A stretch of DNA of 14,454 nt from Paracoccaceae bacterium (GCA_007131945.1 SLPP01000308.1:1-14454), one strand, 5' to 3'; shown: positions 5,487-13,139, counted from the first letter of the stretch. Made by a program: numbers and translations. Notes: generated from the sequence alone by a model not told the origin.

Positions 5487-7021
5487 GCCCGCAGGAATGG
5501 ATCCTGCTGGTGATGTTCGTGGCGCTCTTCGCCGGGATCCTCAGCGGCATCCCGGCGATGCTGGCGATTGCCGGCGTGCCGATGGTCACCGCCGTCATCG
5601 CCGCGCAGCTGGGGTATTTCAACCTGGCCTTTCTCAACTTCTTCCCGGCGCGCGTCTGGGGGGTGATGACCAACACGCTTCTCATGGCGGTGCCGCTCTT
5701 CGTGCTGATGGGCGTGCTGCTCGAGCGATCGCGGCTGGCCGAGCGGATGCTGCAGGTCCTCGCCCGGCTGATGGGCGGCAGCCCGCGCGGGATGGCGCTG
5801 TCGGTACTCTTTTTCAGCGCGATCATCGCCGCCTCGACGGGCATCATCGGCGCGACCATCGTCATGCTGGTGCTGATCGCGCTGAAGCCGATGCTGGCGG
5901 CGGGCGTGCCCCGGCGGCAGGCGAGCGGGCTCATCTGCGCCTCGGGCACGCTCGGCCAGATCATCCCGCCCTCGATCGTGCTGGTGCTGCTCGGCGACCA
6001 GATCGGCAACACCTATCTCGAGGCGCAGCAGCGGGCGGGGAATTTCGCGCCGCAGCCGGTGTCGGTCGCCGATCTCTTCGCCGGGGCGCTGGTTCCGGGG
6101 GTGCTGCTGGTCGGGCTCTACGGGCTGTGGCTCCTGGCGACGCTGCGGCCGGTGCGCGGCGCGGTGCCGCCGCCGCGCGTCGCGGTGCCGTTGGGCGAGG
6201 TCCTGTTCACCTTCCTGCCGCCGCTTCTGCTGATCCTCGCCGTCCTCGGCTCGATCCTCGCCGGCGTCGCCACCGCGACCGAAGCCGCGGGGCTGGGCGC
6301 GGTCGGCGCGCTCCTGATGGCGGCCTTCGTCAGCACGCGGGCGATGGCCGAGCGGGTGGTGATCGCCGCCGCCGGGCTTTCGGCCTTCACGCTGGTGATG
6401 CTGCGCATGGCCGGGCTGGGGCGGGCGGCGATCGACACGCCCGCCGGCATGCTGGCGCTGCTTGCCGCCGGGCTGATCGCCGTCGGCGTCGTCGTCGGCG
6501 CGCTGCGTCTCTGGCGCGGCCAGCTCCTGCAGGCCTCACTGGTCGAGACGATCCGCGTCTCGGGCATGGTCTTCGGCATCGTCATCGCCGCCTCGATGCT
6601 GGCGCTCGTCTTCCGCGGCTTCGGCGGCGACCGGACGGTGACGGCGCTAATGGGGGCGCTTCCCGGAGGAGATCTGACGCCGGTGCTGGTGGTGATGCTG
6701 GTCGTGTTCCTGCTCGGCTTCATCCTCGACGCGGTCGAGATCATCTACATCGTCGTGCCGCTTCTCGGTGCGGCGGTGCTGATGAGCGACATCTCGCCCG
6801 TGTGGTTCGCGGTGCTCATCGCGATGAACCTGCAGACGAGCTTCCTGACGCCGCCCTTCGGCTTTGCGCTCTTCTACTTCCGTTCGGTCGCGCCTGCGAC
6901 GATCGGCACGGTCGAGATCTATCGCGGTGTGCTACCCTTCGTGCTGCTGCAGCTGGGCGCGCTGGCGATTCTCGTCGCCTTTCCGCAGCTGGCAACCTGG
7001 CTGCCGGACCGACTGTTCTGA
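5483..7021 (+). CDS. TRAP transporter large permease subunit (DctM/FcbT3 type)
   Basis: A 512-residue polytopic protein that forms the transport channel of the TRAP system. Family signatures include SGIPAMLAIAGVP (21-33), MAVPLFVLMG (68-77), STGIIGATIVML (118-129), GTLGQIIPPSIVL (155-167), TATEAAGLGAVGALL (264-278) and NLQTSFLTPPFGFALFY (449-465). It starts at the GTG at 5483 overlapping the DctQ stop by four bases. It is longer than a plain DctM of about 430 residues: residues about 285-350 hold an extra stretch with two added hydrophobic helices, a feature of the group that serves FcbT/TakP-like systems. Long open frames reading further upstream overlap dctQ and are not part of the protein. 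Confidence 0.9.
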   Translation: MSPQEWILLVMFVALFAGILSGIPAMLAIAGVPMVTAVIAAQLGYFNLAFLNFFPARVWGVMTNTLLMAVPLFVLMGVLLERSRLAERMLQVLARLMGGSPRGMALSVLFFSAIIAASTGIIGATIVMLVLIALKPMLAAGVPRRQASGLICASGTLGQIIPPSIVLVLLGDQIGNTYLEAQQRAGNFAPQPVSVADLFAGALVPGVLLVGLYGLWLLATLRPVRGAVPPPRVAVPLGEVLFTFLPPLLLILAVLGSILAGVATATEAAGLGAVGALLMAAFVSTRAMAERVVIAAAGLSAFTLVMLRMAGLGRAAIDTPAGMLALLAAGLIAVGVVVGALRLWRGQLLQASLVETIRVSGMVFGIVIAASMLALVFRGFGGDRTVTALMGALPGGDLTPVLVVMLVVFLLGFILDAVEIIYIVVPLLGAAVLMSDISPVWFAVLIAMNLQTSFLTPPFGFALFYFRSVAPATIGTVEIYRGVLPFVLLQLGALAILVAFPQLATWLPDRLF

Positions 7022-7046
7022 AAAACCAACTGAGGAGGAGACCAAG

Positions 7047-8108
7047 ATGAAACGCAGAACCTTCCTGGCCTCGGGCGCCGGCATCGGCGCCGCGACGCTG
7101 GCCGCGCCGGCGATCGCCCAGGGCCGGATCGAATGGGACATGCCCTCGGCATTCCCCAAGGCCGCGCCGGGGGTGGGCACCAACGTCACCCGCTATGCCG
7201 AACTGGTCCAGGCCATGTCCGACGGGCGGATGGTGCTAACCGTCTACGGCGCGGGCGAGTTGGTCCCGCCCTTCACCGTCGAGGACGCGGTGCAGCAGGG
7301 CAATGTCGCGATTGGGCACAACACGCCCTATTACGCGGCGTCGAAATCGGCGGCGCTGCACTGGTACACGGGCGTGCCCTTCGGCCTGACCGTCTGGGAA
7401 CATCAGGCTTGGCTGCAATGGGGCGAGGGGCAGACGATCTGGGAGGACATCTACGCCGAGCGCAACCTGAAGCCGATCTACTGCGGCAATTCCGGCGTGC
7501 AGGCCGGCGGCTGGTTCAAGAACCGGATCGAGAGCCTCGCCGACCTGCAAGGCCTCAACATGCGCATCGCCGGGCTGGGTGGCGAGATGATGCGCAAGCT
7601 CGGCGTCAACGCCGTACTGATGCCCGCGGGCGAGATCTTCACCGCGCTGCAGTCGGGCGCGCTCGACGCCGCCGAATGGGTCGGGCCGATGCTCGACCAG
7701 GCCTTCGGGCTGCAGCGGATCACCAACCTGTGCTACACGCCGGCCTATGCCGAACCCTCGGCGGCGCTGGCAGTGGTCTTCAACCAGGACGCCTGGGCCG
7801 AGCTCTCGCCCGACCTGCAGGCGATCTGCCGGGCGGCCGCGGCGCAATGCGCCTACGAGACGAATGCTCAGTTCGACTGGTTCAACGTGCTCGCCAAGGC
7901 CCAGCTTGCCGAGGCCGGGGTCGAGTTCCTCGCCTTCCCCGACGACGTGGTCGAGGGGATGCGCAACGCCTGGCAGGAGGTGAAGGAGGAGCAACGCGCC
8001 GCCAGCGCCGATGTCGCGCGCGTGCTCGACAGCATCGAGCCCTTCCTCGAGAAGGCCAATGCCTACAACGCCGCCTTCCTGAAGCGCTACATGCCGGCGC
8101 GGGGCTGA
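7047..8108 (+). CDS. TRAP transporter periplasmic binding protein, TakP-like, Tat-exported
   Basis: A 353-residue substrate-binding protein. The N terminus [11 protein letters not shown] followed by a hydrophobic stretch and APAIAQG is a twin-arginine signal, with cleavage expected after residue 24. The mature part resembles Rhodobacter TakP, the 2-oxo acid binding protein (COG4663): SAFPK (34-38), GAGELVPPF (68-76), [13 protein letters not shown] (147-159), MRIAGLGG (172-179) and DAAEWVGP (207-214). As I recall TakP, the matching Gln, Arg, Glu and Trp bind the carboxylate and a sodium ion; here they would be Q152, R173, E210 and W211, all present. A 2-oxo acid or similar small acid is thus likely, not proven. 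GAGGAGGAG at 7032-7040 is an excellent ribosome binding site. The gene is last in the operon, before a strong hairpin. Confidence 0.9.
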   Translation: MKRRTFLASGAGIGAATLAAPAIAQGRIEWDMPSAFPKAAPGVGTNVTRYAELVQAMSDGRMVLTVYGAGELVPPFTVEDAVQQGNVAIGHNTPYYAASKSAALHWYTGVPFGLTVWEHQAWLQWGEGQTIWEDIYAERNLKPIYCGNSGVQAGGWFKNRIESLADLQGLNMRIAGLGGEMMRKLGVNAVLMPAGEIFTALQSGALDAAEWVGPMLDQAFGLQRITNLCYTPAYAEPSAALAVVFNQDAWAELSPDLQAICRAAAAQCAYETNAQFDWFNVLAKAQLAEAGVEFLAFPDDVVEGMRNAWQEVKEEQRAASADVARVLDSIEPFLEKANAYNAAFLKRYMPARG

Positions 8109-8115
8109 CACCGCC

Positions 8116-8141
8116 GCCCGCGCCCGTCACCGGGCGCGGGC
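8116..8141 (+). terminator. hairpin ending the TRAP operon
   Basis: A perfect 11-bp GC stem (GCCCGCGCCCG at 8116-8126 with its complement at 8131-8141) closed by the loop TCAC, seven bases after the binding-protein stop. Only ATT follows, so it lacks the classical T-tract. Such GC-only hairpins are common at transcript ends in GC-rich alphaproteobacteria and can also protect the 3' end of the mRNA. Confidence 0.7.
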
Positions 8142-8142
8142 A

Positions 8143-8170
8143 TTGCCATCGCGGCCACGATCCCTATCTT
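8143..8170 (+). promoter_or_regulatory. candidate msrA promoter
   Basis: TTGCCA (8143-8148) and TATCTT (8165-8170) with a 16-base spacer make a plausible sigma-70 promoter, placed directly after the hairpin of the previous operon and 26 bases before the msrA start. The position supports msrA as first gene of a new transcript. Confidence 0.5.
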
Positions 8171-8196
8171 TGCCGCATCCTGAAGCGAGGGCCGCC

Positions 8197-8844
8197 ATGT
8201 TCTTCACCACCAAGACATACGAGATGGTCTCGCCCGCCGAGGCGCTGCCCGGCCGACCCGACCCGATCCCGACAGCCGAAACCCATTTCCTGACCGGTCG
8301 GCCGCTGAAGGCGCCGGTGCCCGAGGGGATGGAGGTCGCGATCTTCGGCATGGGCTGCTTCTGGGGCGTCGAGCGGATCTTCTGGCAGACCGAGGGCGTC
8401 TGGCTGACGATGGTCGGCTATGGCGGCGGCTACACGCCGAACCCGACCTACCAGGAGGTCTGCACCGGCCGCACCGGGCACAACGAGATCGTGCGGGTGG
8501 TCTTCGACCCGAAGGTCGTCTCCTACGCCGAACTGCTGCGCCTCTTCTGGGAGAACCACGACCCGACCCAGGGCATGCGGCAGGGCAACGACCGCGGCAC
8601 GCAGTACCGCTCGGGTATCTACACCACCACGCCGGAGCAGGCGGCGGCGGCGCAGGCCAGCCGTGACGCCTATCAGGCGCGACTGACCGAGGCACGGCTC
8701 GGCCGGATCACGACCGAGATCGTCGAGGCACCCGCCTTCTACCATGCCGAGGACTATCACCAGCAGTATCTCGCCAAGAACCCGGGCGGCTATTGCGGCA
8801 TCAGCGGCACCGGCGTGAGCTGCCCGGTCGGCCTGACGGTCTGA
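8197..8844 (+). CDS. msrA: peptide methionine (S)-S-oxide reductase MsrA
   Basis: A 215-residue repair enzyme that reduces the S epimer of methionine sulfoxide in oxidised proteins, using thioredoxin. The active-site signature GMGCFWGVE holds the nucleophile Cys54; [24 protein letters not shown] follows and [18 protein letters not shown] is the substrate-pocket motif. The C terminus [14 protein letters not shown] has Cys200 and Cys209, the two recycling cysteines of the three-cysteine MsrA type also found in E. coli. The ATG at 8197 has GCGAGG about six bases upstream; the in-frame ATG at 8143 would lie in the promoter. The enzyme is normally cytoplasmic and no signal peptide is seen. It precedes the flavoprotein gene by nine bases and is probably cotranscribed with it. 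Confidence 0.96.
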   Translation: MFFTTKTYEMVSPAEALPGRPDPIPTAETHFLTGRPLKAPVPEGMEVAIFGMGCFWGVERIFWQTEGVWLTMVGYGGGYTPNPTYQEVCTGRTGHNEIVRVVFDPKVVSYAELLRLFWENHDPTQGMRQGNDRGTQYRSGIYTTTPEQAAAAQASRDAYQARLTEARLGRITTEIVEAPAFYHAEDYHQQYLAKNPGGYCGISGTGVSCPVGLTV

Positions 8845-8853
8845 GCGCCGGCG

Positions 8854-10044
8854 ATGGCCCGCGCCGCGCGCGAGGTCGATCTGGTCGTCGTCGGCGCCGG
8901 CCCGGCCGGAGCCAGCGCCGCCACGGTAGCGGCGGCACGGGGTCTGCGGGTCGCGCTGATAGACCGGGCACGCTTTCCCCGCGACAAGCTCTGCGGCGGG
9001 CTCGTCTCGGGCCGGGCGCATGGCTACCTGACCGAGGTCTTCGGCACGCTGCCCGAGGGTCTTTTCCACCCCGTCCGCAAGGTGCGTCTTGCGCTGGGCG
9101 AGGTGCCGCTCGGCCTGATCGCGGAGGCGCCGCTGATGCGCATGACCATGCGCCGCGATTTCGACGCGGCGCTGATCGAGCGCGCGGAGGCGGCCGGGGC
9201 GCAGCTTGCGGTCGGCGCGCGCGTGGCGGGCATCGAGGCGGGCGCCGATGGATGCCGGCTGCGGCTTGCCGACGGCACGACGCTCCTGGCGCCGCTCCTG
9301 ATCGGGGCGGACGGGGTGAACAGCGCCGTCGCGCGGGCGCTGCTGGGCCGTGCCCACGATCCCGCCCGCATCGGCTTCGCGCTCGAGGTCGAGGCCCCCG
9401 TCCAACACGACCGCGACGCGCTGGAGATCGACCTCGGCGCGGCCGACTGGGGCTATGGCTGGGTCTTTCCCAAGGCCCGCTCCCTCACCGTCGGCGTCGG
9501 CGGGGTGGCGGCGCGCAATCCTGACATGAAGGCGCGCCTCGCCGCCTATCTGCGCCGCCACGGGATCGACCCGGCGGCGATGCGCATCAAGGGCCACCAT
9601 CTGCCCTTCGGCGATTTCAAGCGCCGGCCGGGGCGCGGGCGGGTGCTGCTGGCCGGCGATGCCGCGGGGCTCGTCGATCCGATCACCGGCGAGGGGATCG
9701 CCTGGGCCGTCCGCTCGGGCGCGCTGGCTTCCAATGTGGCGGCCGATGCGCTCACGCGCGGCGTGCCGGCGACCGCGCTTGCCGCCTATCGCGCCGCGCT
9801 CACCCCGGTCCATGTCGAGATGCGGCGCGCGCGTTTCCTGCGCGGGCTGATCTTCGCCGCCCCGCTGCGCGGCCGTTTCGCCGGCGCGCTGGCGCGCAAT
9901 CCGCAGATGCAGCGGCGCTACCTGGCGCTGTTGAACGGCGATCTCGACTATGCCGATATCGGGCCGGCGCGCGTGCTTCGCGTCGTGGGCCGGATGCTGC
10001 GCGCGGGCGGTGCGGCGCGCGCGACCGCCCGGTCGGGCGGCTAG
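8854..10044 (+). CDS. geranylgeranyl reductase family FAD-dependent oxidoreductase
   Basis: A 396-residue flavoprotein. It has the FAD dinucleotide fold [13 protein letters not shown] (11-23), the family's FPRDKLCGG motif (41-49), [11 protein letters not shown] (151-161) and the second FAD motif [15 protein letters not shown] (268-282). This pattern defines the geranylgeranyl reductase/digeranylgeranyl-glycerophospholipid reductase group, which saturates isoprenoid double bonds or performs related oxidations. It lacks close resemblance to the BchP start I recall and no photosynthesis gene is near, so I do not call it bchP. The substrate is unknown. It starts nine bases after msrA with only a weak ribosome binding site, suggesting cotranscription. 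A basic C-terminal tail of about 70 residues could be membrane-associated. Confidence 0.85.
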   Translation: MARAAREVDLVVVGAGPAGASAATVAAARGLRVALIDRARFPRDKLCGGLVSGRAHGYLTEVFGTLPEGLFHPVRKVRLALGEVPLGLIAEAPLMRMTMRRDFDAALIERAEAAGAQLAVGARVAGIEAGADGCRLRLADGTTLLAPLLIGADGVNSAVARALLGRAHDPARIGFALEVEAPVQHDRDALEIDLGAADWGYGWVFPKARSLTVGVGGVAARNPDMKARLAAYLRRHGIDPAAMRIKGHHLPFGDFKRRPGRGRVLLAGDAAGLVDPITGEGIAWAVRSGALASNVAADALTRGVPATALAAYRAALTPVHVEMRRARFLRGLIFAAPLRGRFAGALARNPQMQRRYLALLNGDLDYADIGPARVLRVVGRMLRAGGAARATARSGG

Positions 10045-10050
10045 CGCCGC

Positions 10051-10078
10051 TTGACGCGCGCGCGGCCTGCGGCTAGGC
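10051..10078 (+). promoter_or_regulatory. candidate prmA promoter
   Basis: TTGACG (10051-10056), a 16-base GC-only spacer and CTAGGC (10073-10078) form the TTGAC/CTAG arrangement often seen in GC-rich Rhodobacterales promoters. It lies just after the flavoprotein stop and 39 bases before the prmA start. Confidence 0.5.
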
Positions 10079-10117
10079 CCGCGCGCATCTCCGCCACCCT
10101 GCCCGAAAGCCCGCCGC

Positions 10118-10987
10118 ATGCCGACCTACACCGCGCTGACCACGCTGCAAGACGAGGCCCGCGCCCAGGCGCTCGGCGAGGCGCTGGAGCGGCTCGAGCC
10201 CGAGCCCACCGGCATCGGCGTCTTCGAGTTGGAGGACGGTTCCGGCCTGTGGGAGGTCGGCGCCTATTTCACCGAACCACCCGACGAGATCGCGCTTACG
10301 CTGATGGCCGCGGCGCATGGCGCGGCCGAATTCGCCGTTTCGGAACTGCCCGAGATCGACTGGGTGGCGCATGTCCGGCGGGTGCTGAAGCCGGTCGAGG
10401 CCGGGCGCTTCTTCGTTCACGGCAGCCACGACGCCGACAAGCTGCCGGCGGGCCGGATCGGGCTCTGGATCGAGGCGGCGATGGCCTTCGGCACCGGCCA
10501 TCACGGCACGACGCTGGGCTGCCTGCGCGCCATCGACCGGCTGGTCGAGGCCGGGGTGACCCCGGAACGCGTCATCGACCTGGGCTGCGGCACGGCGGTT
10601 CTGGCGATGGCGGCCGCCAGGGTCTGGCCGGGAACGGTGCTGGCCAGCGACATCGACGCCGTCGCGGTCGAGGTGGCGACGGCCAATGTCATCGCCAACG
10701 GCCTGCACGGCCGGGTCGAGGTGGTGGAGGCTGCGGGCTTCGATCACGGCCTGATCCGCAGCCGCGCGCCCTTCGATCTGGTCATCGCCAACATACTCAA
10801 GGGCCCGCTGATCGATCTGGCCCCAGAGATCGCCCGTCACACCGTGCCCGGGGGGCGGGCGATCCTGTCGGGGCTGCTGGCGGATCAGGCCGAGGCGGTG
10901 CTGGCGGCCTACACCGCGCAGGGTTTCGTCCTGGCCGGGCGCGAGGAGATCGGCGACTGGGCGACGCTGGTCCTGACGCGTCGTTGA
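10118..10987 (+). CDS. prmA: ribosomal protein L11 methyltransferase PrmA
   Basis: A 289-residue cytoplasmic enzyme that transfers methyl groups from S-adenosylmethionine to ribosomal protein L11. The N-terminal L11-recognition domain occupies about the first 95 residues. It is followed by the linker AGRFFVHGSHD and by MAFGTGHHGTT (122-132), the PrmA hallmark. The SAM-binding motif I is VIDLGCGTAVLAMAAA (152-167), in which the usual last glycine (GxGxG) is alanine. An acidic motif LASDID (175-180) and the post-I motif ANILKGPL (224-231) follow. The start ATG has only a weak GAAAG upstream. Alanine at residue 160 is a small change and is unlikely to abolish binding. The gene is probably transcribed with the small membrane protein gene downstream. 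Confidence 0.93.
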   Translation: MPTYTALTTLQDEARAQALGEALERLEPEPTGIGVFELEDGSGLWEVGAYFTEPPDEIALTLMAAAHGAAEFAVSELPEIDWVAHVRRVLKPVEAGRFFVHGSHDADKLPAGRIGLWIEAAMAFGTGHHGTTLGCLRAIDRLVEAGVTPERVIDLGCGTAVLAMAAARVWPGTVLASDIDAVAVEVATANVIANGLHGRVEVVEAAGFDHGLIRSRAPFDLVIANILKGPLIDLAPEIARHTVPGGRAILSGLLADQAEAVLAAYTAQGFVLAGREEIGDWATLVLTRR

Positions 10988-11026
10988 ACCGATCCTGCCG
11001 CATTTCTGCCAAAGACCGGGGTCAGA

Positions 11027-11049
11027 CTCCGCGCCGAAACCCAGCGGAG
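11027..11049 (+). promoter_or_regulatory. possible ribosome-binding-site hairpin
   Basis: CTCCGC at 11027-11032 is the exact complement of GCGGAG at 11044-11049, with an 11-base loop. The right arm contains GGAG (11046-11049), the Shine-Dalgarno of the following small gene, so pairing would hide it. Whether this works as translational control is inference from the pairing alone. Confidence 0.35.
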
Positions 11050-11055
11050 CAGGTC

Positions 11056-11382
11056 ATGCCGAGTCCCGGATACGAGAAGCGGATGGAACAGATCCTCGCC
11101 GCGCGCGTCGCGGCGATCGAGGAGGGCGAGCGCCCGCAGAAGCGGCGGCGGGTGCTGAGCCTCGTGCTGATCGGGCCGCTGGCGGCGGCGGGGATGTTCT
11201 TCCTGCTCAAGGCCGCGCTCCTCGCCATCCAGGGCGAGGCTGCCTTCGTCGGGATGATGGCCCCGGTCGCGGCGGATGCCGGGATCGAGAGCCTGCGCTT
11301 CTGGATCAGCGGCATCGATCCGCTGACCGAGGCCCTCGCCCGCGTGCTGACGCCGCTGGTCGAGGCCGCCCGCAGCGGCTAA
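11056..11382 (+). CDS. small single-TM membrane protein of unknown function
   Basis: A 108-residue protein I do not recognise. Residues 1-32 are charged and end in the basic run KRRR at 29-32. One strong hydrophobic helix follows at about 34-60, then an amphipathic tail of about 45 residues containing FWISGIDPLTEALARVLTPLVEA. The positive-inside rule puts the N terminus in the cytoplasm. The ATG at 11056 has GGAG at 11046-11049 with a good spacing; long upstream extensions in the same frame overlap prmA and are shadows. It lies 68 bases after prmA without a terminator between them, so it is likely cotranscribed, and a shared hairpin closes the unit at 11397. Codon use looks like that of its neighbours, which supports a real gene. 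Confidence 0.75.
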   Translation: MPSPGYEKRMEQILAARVAAIEEGERPQKRRRVLSLVLIGPLAAAGMFFLLKAALLAIQGEAAFVGMMAPVAADAGIESLRFWISGIDPLTEALARVLTPLVEAARSG

Positions 11383-11392
11383 TCCGTATGTG

Positions 11393-11416
11393 AAAAGGCC
11401 GCGCCCAAGCGCGGCC
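11393..11416 (-). terminator. terminator of the DUF1127 gene, possibly bidirectional
   Basis: A perfect 8-bp stem, GGCCGCGC at 11397-11404 and its complement at 11409-11416, with a four-base loop. On the minus strand it is followed by TTTT (complement of 11393-11396), the form of an intrinsic terminator for the DUF1127 transcript. On the plus strand it follows the small membrane protein gene by 14 bases and may stop that transcript too. Confidence 0.75.
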
Positions 11417-11438
11417 CTTCAATCGGCTGAACCGGCGC

Positions 11439-11642
11439 TCAGCGGATCTGGTCGACGATCGTGTCGATATCGGCCCGGCAGAGACCGATATCCTCGAGCT
11501 CGCGATCCGACAGTTTCGACAGTTCCCGCCGCGTGACGCGACGGTCGTTCCACGCGGCGATGCCCGCGAACAGGCTACCGAACGAAAAGCCCGCGCCGAG
11601 AACCCCTTCGGCGGCCGGGCGGCTATGGGCGAAGACAGCCAT
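11439..11642 (-). CDS. DUF1127 domain small protein (YjiS-like)
   Basis: A 67-residue protein. The C-terminal half, WNDRRVTRRELSKLSDRE followed by LEDIGLCRADIDTIVDQIR, is a complete DUF1127 domain: an arginine-rich amphipathic helix and the conserved L-S-D-R-E-L-x-D-I-G-L core. The N-terminal 30 residues are small, hydrophobic and glycine-rich. Proteins of this family in alphaproteobacteria are stress- or phosphate-linked, and some bind RNA; CcaF1 of Rhodobacter sphaeroides is a case I recall. The start ATG at 11640-11642 has AGGAG about seven bases upstream on the minus strand. It is a monocistronic gene with its own terminator and a long structured upstream region. The exact role is unknown. 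Confidence 0.85.
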   Translation of the reverse strand: MAVFAHSRPAAEGVLGAGFSFGSLFAGIAAWNDRRVTRRELSKLSDRELEDIGLCRADIDTIVDQIR

Positions 11643-11735
11643 GACAGGCTCCTGAGAAAAATTGCATCCGTTTGAAGCATCGTGCTTCCACGGGCGGACG
11701 TAACGCTGGCCACGCGACTCCGCTAGGGGCTGAAA

Positions 11736-11761
11736 ATGCAATTCCGTCATGCAATTCCGGC
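11736..11761. repeat. tandem 13-bp repeat upstream of DUF1127 gene
   Basis: Two adjacent copies, ATGCAATTCCGTC (11736-11748) and ATGCAATTCCGGC (11749-11761), identical at 12 of 13 positions. An overlapping perfect 9-bp inverted repeat runs from CCGTCATGC (11744-11752) to GCATGACGG (11760-11768) with a 7-base spacer. The position about 95-125 bases before the DUF1127 start suggests an activator or repressor site with two repeats. Confidence 0.6.
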
Positions 11762-11877
11762 ATGACGGCGGGCATTCCGAAGGGCGCCGGGTCGGAAAGC
11801 CCCGCGCGCGGCGCGACCCTGCCGTAGCCGGGCCCCGACTGCAACCCACGCGCCACTGTGCTTTGCACTGGCCTGTG

Positions 11878-11892
11878 TTCCCTTTTCGTGCT
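11878..11892. promoter_or_regulatory. candidate LexA box of ruvCAB
   Basis: GTTC (11878-11881), seven bases CCTTTTC, then GTGC (11889-11892). The LexA site of alphaproteobacteria is the direct repeat GTTC-N7-GTTC, so this differs at one base. It sits 61 bases before ruvC and runs into TGCTAGCC, a possible -10 region. ruvCAB is a usual SOS target, which supports the call. Confidence 0.5.
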
Positions 11893-11952
11893 AGCCAAGG
11901 TCAAGGTCGGGCGAACCGGCGGCGGCAGAACAAAGCGGCAGGACGGTGAGGC

Positions 11953-12456
11953 ATGCGGGTCTTGGGGCTGGATCCCGGTCTTCGGACGCTGGGCTGGGGC
12001 GTGATCGATGTCGACGGGCCGCGGCTCGCCCATGTCGGCAACGGGCTGTGCCAGTCCTCGGGCGCCGATCTCGCGGCGCGGCTCCTCAGCCTGCATGAGC
12101 AGTTGACCGAGGTGCTCGCCCGTTTCGCCCCCGACTGCGCCGCGGTCGAGCAGACCTTCGTCAACAAGGATGCCGTCGCCACGCTGAAGCTGGGCCATGC
12201 GCGCGCGATCGCGCTGCTGGTCCCGGCGCAGGCGGGGCTGACGGTCGGCGAATACGCCCCGAACGCGGTGAAGAAGACCGTGGTCGGCGTCGGCAAGGCG
12301 GCGAAGGCGCAGGTCGATCACATGGTGCGGATGCAACTCCCCGGCGCCGTCATCGCCGGGCCGGACGCGGCCGATGCGCTCGCCGTCGCCATCTGCCACG
12401 CGCATCACGCGCAATCGGCCGGCCGCTGGGCGGCGGCGCTGAGGGCGGCGGAATGA
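11953..12456 (+). CDS. ruvC: crossover junction endodeoxyribonuclease RuvC
   Basis: A 167-residue Holliday-junction resolvase with an RNase H-like fold. It cuts symmetric strands of the junction once RuvAB has moved it. The four catalytic acidic residues are present at the same numbers as in E. coli RuvC: Asp7 in [13 protein letters not shown], Glu66 in AAVEQTFV, and Asp138 and Asp141 in GPDAADALA. The loop [15 protein letters not shown] and [22 protein letters not shown] carry the DNA-contacting part. The ATG at 11953 follows a GA-rich ribosome binding site (GGTGAGG). Its stop overlaps the ruvA start (ATGA at 12453-12456), so translation of the two is coupled. Confidence 0.97.
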   Translation: MRVLGLDPGLRTLGWGVIDVDGPRLAHVGNGLCQSSGADLAARLLSLHEQLTEVLARFAPDCAAVEQTFVNKDAVATLKLGHARAIALLVPAQAGLTVGEYAPNAVKKTVVGVGKAAKAQVDHMVRMQLPGAVIAGPDAADALAVAICHAHHAQSAGRWAAALRAAE

Positions 12457-13136
12457 TCGGCATGCTCTCGGGCCGGATCGCGCATCGGGGCGCCGACCAT
12501 GTCATGCTCGACGTCCAGGGCGTGGGCTATGTCATCCATGTCTCGGATCGGACGCTGATGGCGCTGCCCGGGCCGGGTGGTCTCGCTACGCTGCACACCG
12601 AGCTTCTGGTGCGCGAGGATCTGCTGCAGCTTTTCGGCTTCCTGACCCCGGCCGAGAAGGAGTGGCACCGGCTGCTGACCTCGGTCCAGGGGGTGGGGGC
12701 GAAGGCCGGAATGGCGATCCTCGGCGCGCTGGGGCCGGAGGGGCTCGCCCGCGCCATCGCCATCGGCGACGCCGCCGCGATCCGCCGCGCGCCCGGCGTC
12801 GGGCCGAAGCTCGCCAGCCGCGTGGCAATGGAACTCAAGGACAAGGCGCCGGCGATCATGGCGCTCGCCGCGACCGTCGCCGCCAGCCCGGCCGCCGCCC
12901 GGGACGTCATCGAGACCGGCGTGGAAGGCATGGCCGCGCCTTTGCCGCCGGCTCCTGCGCCCGCGGCTGCCGCCGCCGGATCCGCCCAGGCGCAGGCCGA
13001 GGCGCTCTCGGCGCTGACCAATCTCGGCTACGGGCCCTCCGAGGCGGCCGAGGCCGTCGCCCGCGCCGCCGAAGCCGAGAGCGAAACCGCCGCCCTGATC
13101 CGCGCCGCGCTGCGCCTGCTGGCGCCGAAGGGCTGA
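12453..13136 (+). CDS. ruvA: Holliday junction branch migration protein RuvA
   Basis: A 227-residue protein that forms the tetramer gripping the four-way junction and loading RuvB. Domain I is an OB fold (about 1-63) with the acidic pin Glu55-Asp56 in [11 protein letters not shown], at the same numbers as in E. coli. Domain II has two helix-hairpin-helix motifs, [10 protein letters not shown] (77-86) and APGVGPKLA (113-121). A long Ala/Pro-rich linker (about 140-182) leads to domain III (about 183-225, [16 protein letters not shown]), which binds RuvB. The linker is longer than in E. coli RuvA (203 residues), as is common in GC-rich alphaproteobacteria. Overlaps ruvC by four bases and ends three bases before ruvB. 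Confidence 0.97.
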   Translation: MIGMLSGRIAHRGADHVMLDVQGVGYVIHVSDRTLMALPGPGGLATLHTELLVREDLLQLFGFLTPAEKEWHRLLTSVQGVGAKAGMAILGALGPEGLARAIAIGDAAAIRRAPGVGPKLASRVAMELKDKAPAIMALAATVAASPAAARDVIETGVEGMAAPLPPAPAPAAAAAGSAQAQAEALSALTNLGYGPSEAAEAVARAAEAESETAALIRAALRLLAPKG

Positions 13137-13139
13137 TCC

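Larger units (their letters stand above)
11643..11952. other. 310-base divergent intergenic region, DUF1127 to ruvC
   Basis: No convincing gene lies here. From left to right it holds the DUF1127 leader with its ribosome binding site, a small hairpin (GAAGCA at 11674-11679, TCG, TGCTTC at 11683-11688), a 13-base tandem repeat with an overlapping inverted repeat (11736-11768), and the candidate LexA box of ruvC (11878-11892). The word ATGCAATT occurs twice directly and once inverted (11660-11667). A frame starting at 11749 encodes only basic, low-complexity sequence and is rejected. Confidence 0.6.

Noticed and set aside
8164..10119. A 651-codon open frame on the minus strand, antisense to msrA and the flavoprotein gene
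   Set aside because: It is Arg/Gly/Ala-rich low-complexity sequence with no domain. Such antisense frames arise in very GC-rich genes because stop codons are rare, and both plus-strand genes have clear motifs.
11383..11438. CcsR-type small RNAs after the DUF1127 gene, as in Rhodobacter sphaeroides
   Set aside because: The space after the DUF1127 stop holds a single terminator hairpin and no CCUCCUCCC loops.
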